This document shows, in pieces, positions 1 through 10,863 of a stretch of DNA of 64,000 bases. Under the pieces are notes generated by a model. It saw only the letters and a list, made by a program, of their open reading frames with translations, did not search any database and had not been told where the DNA came from. The position numbers and the translations under genes are program-made. The stretch lies in NCBI GenBank assembly GCA_013146195.2, contig CM028379.1, positions 104,791,226-104,855,225 on the forward strand, read 5' to 3'. The stretch is from Codonopsis lanceolata. Its lineage: Eukaryota > Streptophyta > Magnoliopsida > Asterales > Campanulaceae. Numbering within the stretch: position 1 is the first letter of the stretch; each line of letters opens with the position of its first letter.

Positions 1-1391
1 TTACCACTACGCAGAGTAGTGATAGATTTAGCTTGTTCCGTTTGACTTGAGAACTTCCCTTCTTCTCTACCTTGCAAGGCTTGGGCAAGGTCATTTTTCA
101 ACTTGTCTATAGTTGCCATTAATTGCTTGTTGATAATAGTTTGCCTATTTTCAAAAGCACTAGGTTTCCCTTCTTCAATTTGCAGTTGTCCTTGTTTAGG
201 AAATTGTTAAGGCTGTAAAGGCTTATTTCCTCCCCATGAGAAATTTGGATGATTTCTCCAGCCTAGATTGTACATGTTGGAATAAGGATCATTCCTTTGT
301 CTTGGAGGATATGTATTCATAGCATTTACCTGTTCAGAAAACATTGAACTAAATGGACAAAAATTAGTAGCATGAGTATACAAACCACAAATAGCACATA
401 TTTCTTAAATTTGAGATATATTTTGTAGTAAGGTTTCAATTTGTGCTTGCAGATGTTCTATTTTTGCTTCATTGCTAGAATTATCTTGAACATGGTACAA
501 ACCTCTATTTTTACCTCTAGTGTTTTTCTGTTGAGAATTGACACTTAGCATTTCAAACAAATTTTCTAATTCAGCTGGCGTCATTCCTCTAATGGTACCA
601 CCGACTGCACTATCGACCATAGTTTGAAGAGCAGAAGACAATGCATGATAAAACTGAGTTACTAGAATATCTTGAGACAGATTATGATGAGGACACATGA
701 TTAGTAAATTTTTAAATCTATCCTATGCTTCATGGAATGTTTCTCCTGGTTCAGTTTGAGAAGAAATAATTTGCTTCCTATAATCAGATTGGGATGCATG
801 CTGATAAAATTTACCCATAAACAGATCATATAATTGTGTCCATGTATAGACACTTCTTGGTACCAAATTCATAAACCATCTCTTTGCTGCATCTTTTAAT
901 GCACATTGAAAATATCACATTTTTAATTGATCTTTCGTTAGACCTCCCAACGGAAAATTATCCGTCATAAAACTATACTATTTCACAAAAGTTACTGGGT
1001 CTTCAGATGGCAACCCATGGAATGAAGGCAACATATTATAAAAATGACATTTAAGTTCAAAATTTCTTACCGCATCCGGTAATACTAAACATAATGGTGT
1101 CGCATACAACATGAGACGACCATAATCATTTATTGTTCTTTGATTTACTACCACTTCCATATTTCGAACAACTGGTTCTTCCCTTCTTTGGTTCACTAGA
1201 GGAACCAGATTTTCAAGATTTTTGTTGTTATTGTCCATTGGAGGATCAGCCAGAGGATCCTCTCTATTTACTTGGTCTTGATTAACTGGTGGATTTTCCA
1301 AATTATCAAGATTTTCCTGATATTTAACAAGATTATTTATGTTTTGATTTAAATCTACCAGCTTGGGATTTAAAGATCTACGACCGTACAT
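1..1391 (-). pseudogene. gag: Athila-type gag, decayed
   Basis: Gag (capsid/nucleocapsid polyprotein) of the Athila element. The start is the ATG ending at 1391 (MYGRRSLNPKL...), 122 bases downstream of the PBS on the minus strand. The first open segment (978-1391, 137 codons) includes the stretch FYNMLPSFHGLPSEDPVTFVK-like that opens plant gypsy gag core domains. A second open segment (405-698) continues the core and reaches a coiled region. Between and after these the frame is broken by stops and shifts (for example around 930-975 and 400-405). The sequence from 1 to 404 is still gag-like (asparagine/glutamine-rich, low complexity). It is therefore a pseudogene, truncated by the window edge. 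Confidence 0.7.
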
Positions 1392-1512
1392 GTAATGTAA
1401 AAAATAAAAAATAAAACAAATAAATAACTAGATAAAAAAAATTAAAAATCTTTTTGTAATTTTCTTTTTTATAAAAACTGAATTTTTAAAACGTTACCAA
1501 TAAATTAGCTTG

Positions 1513-1530
1513 TCTCCGGCAACGGCGCCA
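1513..1530 (-). other. Primer-binding site, tRNA-Asp type
   Basis: On the minus strand this reads TGGCGCCGTTGCCGGAGA, complementary to the 3' end of plant tRNA-Asp apart from one position. It sits a few bases inside the LTR end at 1538, as expected for first-strand priming. tRNA-Asp priming is typical of Athila elements. Confidence 0.9.
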
Positions 1531-1537
1531 AAAACTT

Positions 1538-3279
1538 GATGTGTCTTAATTTTTTCTTGCAAGTGCACAAGACTATTGTAGAATAGTTGTATGGTAGCAA
1601 GGGTCGAACCACATAGACAAGAAGTATCTATGAGCAAGTAAACCGGTAACAATTAAACTAAAGAGGGGGGGTTTATTTATTAAACTAATTTATTATACTA
1701 AAAGCAAGTAAACTAATTAACAGTTTCAAGCAGTAATAACAGTTATGAAGATCTTATGGTGGATGGAAATCTAGGAATGTGGATTCACTTGTATCTACTC
1801 TATTGCTCTTTTGACTAAAGTATCAATCAATTTAATCTTGGGTTCGTTCACTAAAGATTGGTATAGATTGTCAAATTATAATTCAGTCTCCATTCTAAAT
1901 AATTCATCCAATCTATACCCTTAAGCACAAGAACATGTGAATTTCCTAACTGTCACTTAGGAACATATATATGAACCTGACCCTAACTTATCAATCTCGT
2001 GCATCGATAAGGTTAATTTATCACAATGGTGAGCCAGTGTACGACATAATAACATATGCATATGACCGTGCAGTTATCCGCACCTCTTGGTCTTTACTAC
2101 TTGCGATTCCATTCATTAGGAGAAAGCGAAATAGTAAAGAGATTGATAAACATTGTAATCAACAAGATTTGATTGAATAAAAATATATGCTTAGCAATAG
2201 ATTCGATACAAGTTACCTCCAATCCCTAGATTATGGGGCGGTTAGTTCATCCTTGATGATGAACAAATCATTGGGATGAAAGAATACATGAACGATCTTC
2301 TAATTATAATTACAAACACTAAAAACTAAGTATTATACACTAAAATCGGAGTAAAATACAGATCAAAAAAAACAAAAAAGATCCAATTAGCCTCTACGAA
2401 AAGTGTGAAAACCATAAAAATCCATCATGAAAGCCTTCTTCATTGTCGCCGGAAGATCCAAGAAGGAGGAAAACAACTTGCTTCCACCAATCATATGGGC
2501 CTCAACAGCTAGCCAATCAGCCACTGAATTCTGTTCTCTGAAAACATGGTGTAATTGAAAAGACGAACACAGCTGCTTACAGTCACGGAGAGCATAAGTA
2601 TACTGCCAAGGAACCGAATGGTTGTGGACAAGAACATCAATAGCAACCTGAGAATCCGATTCAACAACCACATGAGACAACCCCAAATTACGGCACAGAA
2701 CCAATCCATCACGCAAGGCCATGATCTCAGCCTTCATATTAGTACCAAGCTGAAAGTGAGACGAAAAGGCACTAATAAAATCGCCCTTGTGATCCCTAAT
2801 GATGCCTCCACCAGTGCACTGACCATTAACGGAGGAGCCATCCGTATTAAGCTTTACATATCCAAAATCAGGAGGATGCCAACGAAGCCACAAGCCTTTA
2901 CGAAGGGGAGGGGACAGTAAGGACAAACCAATACTTTGCAAAGCAATAGAAGCCCGAGGACCACATGAAGCCTTTGGCTTATACACATAAAACATGTTCC
3001 GAAGGTTGTGAAGGACTTTGTGAAAAATCGTATCCACCCTCATAGGCACATTATCAAACAACAAGTCACAACGAGTCAATTCATTCTTCTTTTCTATTTT
3101 GCACTTTGCACCCTTCCTTCAATTCTTCACTTTAAACCTTGTAAATCTCATAATTTCACCTAAAACCCTGAAACTCACAATAAAGCTCAAAAACACATAT
3201 TAGTAGCCAAAAGCCTTGTGAAATTGATGTTTCTAAGCTATAAAAGTACCCAATAGATGCGTATAAAATACATCTATCA
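1538..3279 (-). repeat. Athila 5' LTR, with a LINE inserted in it
   Basis: LTR with TGAT at 1538 and ATCA ending at 3279. Removing the LINE fragment (about 700 bp) leaves roughly 1.0 kb. The minus-strand beginning (3279 leftwards) has the usual Athila start, with a short run ending in TTGGGTACTTTTATAG. Near the other end is the block with 'gggtcgaaccacat' at about 1600 that recurs, diverged, in the second Athila element of this window (about 25810 and 46545). The partner LTR is outside the window. Confidence 0.8.
2387..3079 (-). pseudogene. LINE fragment: RNase H domain
   Basis: Open frame of 230 codons encoding the C-terminal RNase H (RVT_3-type) domain of a plant LINE. Visible features are KLNTDGSSVNGQCTGGGIIRD (first catalytic Asp and glycine loop, residues about 77-97), MKAEIMALRDGL (catalytic Glu), VVVESDSQ (catalytic Asp) and REQNSVADWLA (C-terminal Asp). 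The reverse transcriptase is absent, so this is a 5'-truncated copy. It lies inside the Athila LTR. No convincing poly(A) tail or target duplication was found, so the exact limits are approximate. Confidence 0.75.
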
Positions 3280-3843
3280 TGAATCCTTAACACTTGCCGA
3301 ATGTATCTCAAGAAATTGTTTCATTTCAAATATTAAAATTTATACTTCATTAACACACTCTTATTTGAAACAAACAGAATTATGCATTAAAACTCAGCTG
3401 TCTATTTTTTTTTATAAATATTTTCTTATAACAGTTGATATAAGTGTAAGCACAAACTTATCTTCGATAACAAAATGACTTTCTCTTTGTGATAAAATTT
3501 ATATCATCATTTAAATGTTTGTGCAAAATCCAAAACTTTCGAACACACTCACACACACTCTTAAAGTCTTTAAACTATCAGTGTTTTAACTACGATGAAC
3601 CACTTCTTACATCAAAACATTCCCTCATCACTATATTTACTTCTAATCACAACCACTCAGCCTTATCACATTTTGGTATAATCAATACGAAAATTATTTT
3701 ATACTTATCACTGCATACAATATCTCTTCCTTTCAATACTCATTAAAACTGAAGATAAACTTATCACCATCACTTTTCTACTTAAAACCCACAAAGTTCA
3801 TGTCATACTTCACTGCTTTCAAAATAATTCATATTTCATTGTT

Positions 3844-3872
3844 TACATCTATCTCTCTCTCTCTCTCTCTAA
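3844..3872. repeat. CT microsatellite
   Basis: Short pyrimidine run, (TC)n, about 75 bases upstream of the ORF at 3947. It may be part of the leader of that copia ORF. The surrounding 3280-3940 is AT-rich with short open frames and nothing recognisable. Confidence 0.7.
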
Positions 3873-3946
3873 ATTTTCAAGTATACTCTCTACATTCTAA
3901 TCATTAACTTAAGTTCAAATTAAAGTCTCAAATTCCTTAAGGTCTT

Positions 3947-5137
3947 ATGGCAGATAACACCTATTTTGCTTGCAACACTCCTTACGAAACTGCTATTCTA
4001 CCTGCCAAACTTCAAACCACTCAACTTTTTCCCCTTCTCTCCAATCCTACCTTTAATCCCATATACTCTCCTTTCCAAAAGAATCCTATTCTCATTCCTC
4101 CAAACTGGGTTTTTCCCATTGATTACCTACCCTTATTTATTCAGTTTCTTCTTTCCTTTCATGAAGAGAAAAAAATAAGAAAACCTTTGATCATCCCAGA
4201 TGAATACGTTGATAAAGACCTCAAAAGAAAATTACATATTCTTTATCCTCCTACTCCTATTCATTTATCTCTAGATGAACTTGTCGTCACTTATGACAAG
4301 TACTTTGACCCTCTACCTCATCACTGCAATGCCTTCTACCTTTCCAATGACAGATTCATTGAAGATGAACTTAATTATCCTATTTGTCTAGAATATCTAT
4401 AGAGTTGTCCATAACATTGATCCCTTTTCTCCAAATGATCCTTATCTTCTAGGTAGACTAGCTACCCCAACTGATTCATTGATCATAAAAAATCCACATC
4501 TACCTACCTTTACCCCTTCCAAACTTGAATATATTCAGCAGATGGTTATGGCATTCATAAATGACTGCATTCATGATGCAAATTATCACAATAGAGCTTT
4601 TAAACTTCAGTAGTTATCTCAGTCAGGAGGAGCATCTACCTCTACTCATCCTCCTCAACTCTCTTCAAAAAATCATACCGCTGTTGATATAAATCCTCCT
4701 ACTGCTGCACCTTCAACTCTGCTTATTCAACCAGCTACCAAATTAGCTAAGCAAGTGTTGCAACCTTTCCCCTCTTGTACTACATCACCTTCAATATCAC
4801 ACTCTTGTACTACATCACCTTCAAACACATCTGAACTCTATTGTTCCCAGCATTAGAAGCACTATCTTCACTGAAGTTCAGGTTGCCATAGCCTCTGGTG
4901 CTCATCGCGAAGCCACTAAGCATGATTGGAATTCCATTCTAGCTTTCCAACAAGATTGGGTTACAAGGGTAGAGAAAGCAGAAACTGTAGCTTTTAAACC
5001 CCTTCAGGAGGAGAAGGTGTAGAGAGTTAAAGCTGACATTTATCAAGCAAGAGCTGACACATATCTACGGAAACTCAAAGGGCTAAGAAGACTAGTAAAA
5101 ATGAAAAAAGCTACTGATAAAGATTCATCAGCGTGAA
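3947..5137 (+). pseudogene. Extra (env-position) ORF of the copia element, broken
   Basis: The open segment 3947-4402 (151 codons, MADNTYFACNTPYET...) is followed by a one-base frame change at the stop near 4400. It continues as a readable protein-like sequence with in-frame stops near 4610 and 4852, ending as a basic, coil-like tail (EATKHDWNS...VEKAETVAF... to KDSSA) before a stop at 5137. It lies between where pol would end and the 3' LTR, the position of the additional ORF in SIRE-type copia elements. I do not recognise a specific domain. A short direct repeat of a 'cttgtactacatcacc' block occurs at 4774 and 4803. The assignment rests on position, not on a domain match. Confidence 0.45.
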
Positions 5138-5256
5138 ACCAATTTCTTTTGCTTCCTACTACTTATCATATTCTGCTTCTACTAACATCTTATGTAGGAT
5201 AAATAGCTTTACACTTACGTTATTTTACTCCTGCTTAGGATGAATGGGTTTAAGTA

Positions 5257-5269
5257 AATAGGAGGAGAT
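5257..5269 (+). other. Polypurine tract of the copia LTR
   Basis: The purine-rich run aaataggaggaga lies immediately before the LTR start TGTAGAAACTC at 5270. This is the standard plus-strand primer position. Confidence 0.8.
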
Positions 5270-6607
5270 TGTAGAAACTCATATACCTTAGATTTACTTA
5301 AAACCATTAAGTTAAAACCAGCTAGTTTAATTACTTGTCCAAAATCCTTAAATCGATTTTTAAACTTATTGTAACAAGTCTAAATATATCTGTTGAAGCA
5401 ATCAGCGGATAAGATATCATCTGTTGTTTATATAGCAGATACTATTTTTAACTTTGCTTAGCAGCCTACATTCTAATTTCATTCCATCTGCTTAAAGCAT
5501 AAGTCATCAGTAACTAGCAGTTATTGATACACAACGTCAGCACCTGCTTATACTCTAAATTTTCTACCTCCTGAAAATACTATATTCATTTGAAAAAGAT
5601 CTGACCTTCATGCGCTTAGTATAAAACATTATTTCGGTAAACTTTTTCAAACAAAAGAATTATTCACATTCCTATCAATAGAAGACTTTCGTGCATGTCA
5701 TAAATGTTCTTTGTAACTCATACCTAGCTAACCACTCTCTTTAATATTTCATACTAGAAAATATTCTTTATCTCTTATAGTTTCCAAAATTTCTAGGTAT
5801 TCAATGGAACATCATTTCATCAAGAAATTCAAGATTCAACCTCGCTCTCTTAAATGAATACAATTCTGGATATCTCTATAAAGCATTTGAAGCAAGGATT
5901 GAAGAATACACCTTTACAATATTACGTACTCAAGCTTTCATAAATCAAAATTTCTCTACAACACTCAAAAAGAGACAAACACAAAGCTCTCATTCAAACC
6001 AAGAACTTCAATATTTCCTTGAAGAGCTACTTCTCCAAAACATTACTAGATAGTTTCTTTCATAGATATTCTTTTCTAGTTTCTGTTTTGAACAATCATT
6101 TATTCTCTGTTCCTTTATTCTTTCAAATCCTTAAAGGATCACAGATTGTTGTACGAGTTTGATTCTTGCTAGATCAAACTCCTCAAACACTGGTTTTTGT
6201 TGTACATTGATCCGTTAGCGATCACTTAGCATATATATAATCTTAGTGCACTTCAAAATCCAAGTTTGACCAACTTGGTAGTGGACGTAGCAGTTTTAAC
6301 ACTCTGAACCACTCTAAATACTGTGTTCTATCTACCGATTGTTTTTACTGTTCATACATTTAAGCAGCTTCTATTTACTTAAGTGTTTAACATTTACAGT
6401 CCTGAGTTCTTTACATAGTTGATCTTATACACTGTTTTTCAATTTAGTCCTTATACTTAAGTAATAAAAAAAAGACCAAACCAAACTGTTTTAAGTTCAG
6501 CAGTTGTTACCTGTTGAAAACTTATCTTTTTAAAATAACTCTTAAAAGTTTTTAAAGGCTATTCATGCACCCCCTCTAACCTTATTTCGTTGCCAACTAG
6601 ACTTACA
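5270..6607 (+). repeat. Copia LTR (single)
   Basis: 1338-bp LTR from TGTAGAAACTC to ...ACTTACA. The block containing 'agtgcacttcaaaatcc' and 'ggtagtggacgtag' (about 6245-6290), and the end segment 'ggctattcatgcaccccct' (about 6558), recur diverged in the solo LTR at 37232-38379, so the two are related families in the same orientation. It has a PPT on the left and a PBS on the right. Confidence 0.85.
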
Positions 6608-6609
6608 AT

Positions 6610-6621
6610 TGGTATTAGAGC
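6610..6621 (+). other. Primer-binding site, initiator tRNA-Met type
   Basis: TGGTATTAGAGC lies two bases after the LTR. It is the copia PBS (TGGTATCAGAGC in most plant copies) with one change. Confidence 0.88.
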
Positions 6622-6674
6622 TACACTTTTTGAAAAATCTATTTTTCCAAGTCTAACAACTTGAATGATCGATC

Positions 6675-6982
6675 ATGGCAACCTTAAAAGATTTTCAATC
6701 AAACATTAATGTCACTCAACTACCTATTTTGATGAAGATCAATTTGATCTATGAAAAGAAATGATTACAAGATATATGAACAACATTGATAAAAGATGAT
6801 GGAATGTATTAAAAATGGTCTCATGTTACCCATGAAAGTAAAAAAACTAATCTGGGTAAATCTTCTTCTGCATATGATATTATGAAGAAGAATACATACT
6901 TAAACCTCAATCTGAATGTCACTCAAGTACCTATTTTTGATGAAGATCACGATGATGTTTGCTTTGTATGTGGGCCTGTGTA
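6675..6982 (+). pseudogene. gag: Copia gag start, decayed
   Basis: ATG at 6675 opens MATLKDFQSNINVTQ, followed by PIFDEDQFDLW-like residues after a one-base gap. This is the usual start of copia gag (short leader, then a hydrophobic F...W stretch). A phrase around 'aatgtcactcaa...cctattttgatgaagatca' occurs twice (about 6708 and 6916), so part of the start has been duplicated. Frameshifts follow and similarity is lost near 6980. Confidence 0.55.
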
Positions 6983-8650
6983 ATTGGGTAAGGAGGTCTT
7001 TGGGTCTTTTTCCAAACCCTAAGGATTCGATTGAAAATTATGATATAAGTTAGGTTTGGAAAAAAAAAATCATTTTAGCCCTTACTTAAAGGTCGTGTGA
7101 GGCACATGGAAACTAAATGGTAATTTTTTAACGGCATCCTTCAAAAGGTCTATAGCTGTGAAAATTTAATACTCGGAGGATCCAAATTTGACAAACAATT
7201 GTTAAGAGACTAAAATTGTGACCAGCCTATATTCGAGGGACCAATGCTGCGATTTGCTCAAAAATAAAAATAAATTAAAATTGCACCCGCGGCCCATCCC
7301 ACTAAGTTTGTCAATGAATCAGATTTTGATCCGAATCCGATGTTATTTTTAGGATATAGATTTAGTTTTAAAATCTGATTACCAGTTGTTGATCTGAATC
7401 TTAAAATTTGAAAGTTTAACAAATCGGATATGGATTAATGTGTTCCAATCTGTTAACAACCCGATTCGACCCGATATAAAAAATATATTAATATTATACA
7501 TATAAAAGTTTGTAACAATGAATTTTTAGTCATTAATCATTACTTAAATATGATTTTTTTTAATCTAATATCTTACTAATATTATTGTTCATGTTTGTGT
7601 ACGATAAAAATATGAATTTTTTATTTTGTTCAACCTTTGATTAAGCAAAAAAAATACCTCATTATTAATTTTATTCAGTATTTTAATTCGGAGCGAACAA
7701 AATCTGAATCTGAAAATTTAAGATATAGATCGAGCTTTTAACTATTCGAAAGACAATCGGATCCAATCCAAGTCCGATAATCTTTTATCAAATTGGATTT
7801 TGCATTTAACTGATCCGATCCGATTCGTTGACATGTCTAGATCCCATGGGAGAAGTGACTGATCATCTACTCCAACACTGAATAAAATAATTGGTTGGAA
7901 GGGGAGGATTGGAAGCAGCAGATCCAAGAAGAATGCCCCCGTAATAAGTGACGTCCACCACCACCACCACGGCACCACCACAAAGACAGCGTTGCTTTGC
8001 AGTGCATGTGTTCAGTGTGCTTCCCTAATATTCCTCCCCCTTTTGTACTCTACTTACTGGAATATTTAATTGCAACTACTTATAATTAATTCCTGCATAC
8101 ACAATCCCATTCCCATCCCATCTCATCTCATAATTGGTATTAATTGGAGTATTAAATAATGGAGGGTTCCTCAAATCCCAATCACCACCTTGAACAGATA
8201 TTTTTCACAACTTCTTTCTTTTAGTAGTAATTGAGTGATGTTACACATTAGGAAAAAGAATAATTTAATTTTGATTTATATTATTGTATCCTGCCTGTGA
8301 TAAATAAATGAGGTATATAGAGCTTGTGATATTATGATAAGTTTTAGTGTTAGTTGTTAAGATAAAATAAAGAGATTATTTTATTTTATTTGGAATAGAA
8401 AATATTGAGTTTAGTTGTTAAGAATATATCTAAAATCTCAAATATATGTGAAGAAGAGATGACATGATCATTGCTTACACTTTCAATTTTGCCTCTCTTT
8501 CTGTAGCGACTAGCGATTCGTAATCATTATAGGTATCAACTTTATTTTGTAATCTCATTCTATATTATTGTAACTTGAAAGTTGAAAGTAAATTGGTGAT
8601 ATATATTCGGATATTCCTACTCCAACCTCCTATTTTGTATGTCAACCTGC
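6983..8650. other. No gene recognised; AT-rich intergenic sequence
   Basis: AT-rich DNA with stops in all frames. The only longer frame (7742-7981, minus) owes its tryptophan run to a GGT-type repeat at about 7950-7975 and is not credible as a gene. 7860-8160 is less AT-rich than its surroundings and could be old promoter or low-copy sequence, but no gene attaches to it. Confidence 0.6.
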
Positions 8651-8658
8651 AATGGGAG

Positions 8659-8772
8659 TAGGGGTGGTAAAATGGGTGTTATGGATCAATAGATAATAGG
8701 CTATTATCCATGGATAACCATAAATAATGACCTATTATCTATTGATCCATAACACCTATTTTACCACCCCTA
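8659..8772. mobile_element. hAT-type foldback MITE
   Basis: A 114-bp element that is almost entirely inverted repeat. Two arms of about 42 bp (8659-8700 and 8731-8772) start TAGGGGTGGTAAAATGGG and are separated by 30 bp. The flanks AATGGGAG (8651-8658) and AATGAGAG (8773-8780) form an 8-bp target duplication with one mismatch, as expected for hAT transposition. It has no coding capacity. Confidence 0.88.
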
Positions 8773-9031
8773 AATGAGAGTACTAAAATAGCCTATAACT
8801 TAAGTTTCTTAAATTTTATCAATAACGGAAAAAGAACACTCAATTTAACGTCAGTGACTTTCTTTTTAAGTCCACCAAATGTCAGGAATATCTAATTACC
8901 TAATTTTAAAGCAATACGTAGCGTGACCGTGTGGTGTGCATCATTCATTGGCAAGTCATATCATATTAGATTTATCTCTTAATATTCCATTACTCATAAA
9001 ATAGATATGAAAATTTTGTTTGCCTTATAAT

Positions 9032-9534
9032 CAGTGTTTTAAAAATAGTTAGATAGCGCCAAACGTTAAAGCATAGTAAGATGGTGTCAAGCGTCAGAAA
9101 AACGCTTAGCACCTAATCGCTTATGGTGCGTAAGAAGGGGCATAGATGAGGCCTACGTGGAGTCTTAATTAAGACATTACTGCCTTATTATTATTTTTTC
9201 TTAATATAACCTAATTAACAAAGATTAAACATTCAAATATATTACTCGTAATAGTAAATATCATTAATTAATCTAAAAATAATGATCATATCAACATGGA
9301 TAAAAATTAAAGGCAAAATTAGCAATTCAATACAATTTCAAAGTTCAAAACAACACAATACTCTATAACTTCATATAAAATAACTACAATAAATAATTCA
9401 TTAGTTTTGTGTTGTTTTTTTTTATTTTATTATTCTATAAAATATTTTTTTTAAATAAATGAATTTAGTTGGCTTAATTTCTAGGCGTCGTGGTGGGGTC
9501 TCGACGAGCACCTCGAACGATTTTTAGAACACTG
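9032..9534. mobile_element. Non-autonomous hAT element
   Basis: 503-bp element with ends CAGTGTTTTAAAAA and (inverted) TTTTTAGAACACTG, flanked by a perfect 8-bp duplication CTTATAAT (9024-9031 and 9535-9542). The interior is AT-rich and without an open frame. Subterminal parts near 9060-9130 and 9480-9520 are GC-richer and partly complementary ('aacgcttagcacc' and 'gacgagcacctcg'). Confidence 0.92.
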
Positions 9535-9581
9535 CTTATAATGGACACATAATCAGATAGATATGGAAACTTTGTTATAAA

Positions 9582-9763
9582 TGATCACCGTGGGTGTACG
9601 TCGTTGGAATATAGAGTCGAACCAAACTAAACCAAATCATTCAGTTTGGTTCGATTTTGGTCCAAAACGATTCAGTTTCGGTTCAAAAAATTGTAAAACC
9701 GACCGGTTCGGTTCAGGGTGTGTTTTTTATACTGAACAAAACTATATATTTTTATTTATTTAT

Positions 9764-9829
<66 letters not shown>

Positions 9830-10162
9830 CACATTAGTTACTAAACCAAATGAAATATAGAATGTTGGACAACATTTTTCTCTTCCATTGTTTGAGTTTA
9901 TTTTAAAATTTGCATTATGTTATTTAAGATAAATTACTTTTAATTGATTATTTTTTAATGTTTGATGTTAATTTTTGAAATTAAAATATTATGTTTATTG
10001 GTATTGTTAATGTTGGTAAAGTTGAATAAAAATAATTTATATAAACCACAAAATCAAACAAAACCGAACCAAGCTGAGTGATTTGATTTGAAAATTTTGG
10101 AACCAATAGGGATAGTTCGATTTGTGGTTTGAGTCTAAACCGAACCATATACACGGTTATCA
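9582..10162. mobile_element. MITE copy 1 with internal (TA)n(CA)n
   Basis: Imperfect terminal inverted repeats: TGATCACCGTGGGTGTACG on the left and, inverted, TGATAACCGTGTATATGG on the right. Next come subterminal blocks rich in 'accaaa' and 'ggttcg' that are also inverted across the element. A (TA)n(CA)n microsatellite sits at 9768-9833. A second member of the same family follows at 10253-10863. Confidence 0.65.
9768..9833. repeat. (TA)n(CA)n microsatellite
   Basis: About 50 bp of TA followed by about 14 bp of AC, in the first MITE copy. The open frames that cross it are simple-sequence artefacts. Confidence 0.95.
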
Positions 10163-10252
10163 CTCACTCCCTGTGAGCACCGACATAAGCATTAGTTTTT
10201 ATCCCCCGACATTCGTTTTCAAGTTGTGACTCGGGGCTTACATGTCTACAAA

Positions 10253-10500
10253 AAGGGTGTACATCTTAACCACCGAACCACGTAATCAAATCAAATCAGT
10301 CGGTTTGGTTCATATTTGGTCGAAGACGGTTCGGTTTCAAAAAATTGGAGAACCGTTCGGTTCGGTTCACGGTTTATGATATCGAATCAAACCAACATAT
10401 ATATTTTTATTTATTTATTATAATATATATTATATATCATTTATTAACTATTATGAAATTTTGGATCATTTCATATGCACAATCTAGGTCATTGATTTAG

Positions 10501-10585
<85 letters not shown>

Positions 10586-10863
10586 TACACACAAACACAC
10601 ACTAAACCAAACAAAATCTTGATTGTTGGAGGACAATTATTTCTTCAATTGTTTGTGTTTATTTTGAAATTTGTATTATTCTTTATGACAATTTACTTTT
10701 AGTAAGTTATTTTCTAATTTTGATGTTAATTTTAAATTAAAATCTTATTTTTATATAATTATTAATGTTGATTAATTTTTTTTATATAACTACCAAACTA
10801 AACCAAATCAAGTGATTTGATTCGATTCACGATTTTGATATAAACCGTATCACGTACACCCTT
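10253..10863. mobile_element. MITE copy 2 with internal (TA)n(CA)n
   Basis: Begins AAGGGTGTACATC and ends with the inverse, GTACACCCTT at about 10854-10863. Subterminal 'accgaacc' and 'ggttcggttc' blocks and the internal TA/CA run (10502-10602) match copy 1 in order, so these are two insertions of one family about 90 bp apart. The target duplication is not clear. Confidence 0.65.
10502..10602. repeat. (TA)n(CA)n microsatellite
   Basis: About 60 bp of TA followed by about 40 bp of CA with a few substitutions, in the same relative place as in MITE copy 1. Confidence 0.95.

Larger units (their letters stand above)
1..3279 (-). mobile_element. Athila-like Ty3/gypsy retrotransposon, 5' part only
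   Basis: This is the 5' end of a minus-strand LTR retrotransposon that runs off the left edge of the window. Reading on the minus strand from 3279 it shows an LTR, a primer-binding site matching the 3' end of tRNA-Asp, and a decayed gag. The tRNA-Asp primer, the TGAT...ATCA LTR ends and the gag type are those of the plant Athila lineage (known family traits). The pol region and 3' LTR lie outside the window, so element length and TSD cannot be checked. The right LTR end abuts copia-derived sequence, so this element probably inserted into that older copia remnant. Confidence 0.85.
3280..6982 (+). mobile_element. Copia (SIRE-like) remnant with a PPT-LTR-PBS junction
   Basis: Plus-strand copia-type sequence in the order extra ORF, polypurine tract, one LTR, tRNA-iMet-type PBS, gag start. 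In a normal element a PPT precedes the 3' LTR and a PBS follows the 5' LTR; here one LTR carries both. The left limit is set by the Athila LTR end at 3279 and the right limit is approximate, where gag similarity is lost. No integrase or reverse transcriptase is present on either side. Confidence 0.7.

Noticed and set aside
1513..1530. tRNA gene suggested by tRNA-Asp-like sequence
   Set aside because: Only the 18 bases complementary to the tRNA 3' end are present; it is a primer-binding site.
7742..7981. Minus-strand ORF starting MVVPWWWWW
   Set aside because: The tryptophan run is from a GGT-type simple repeat, there is no domain, and the ORF is in intergenic DNA.
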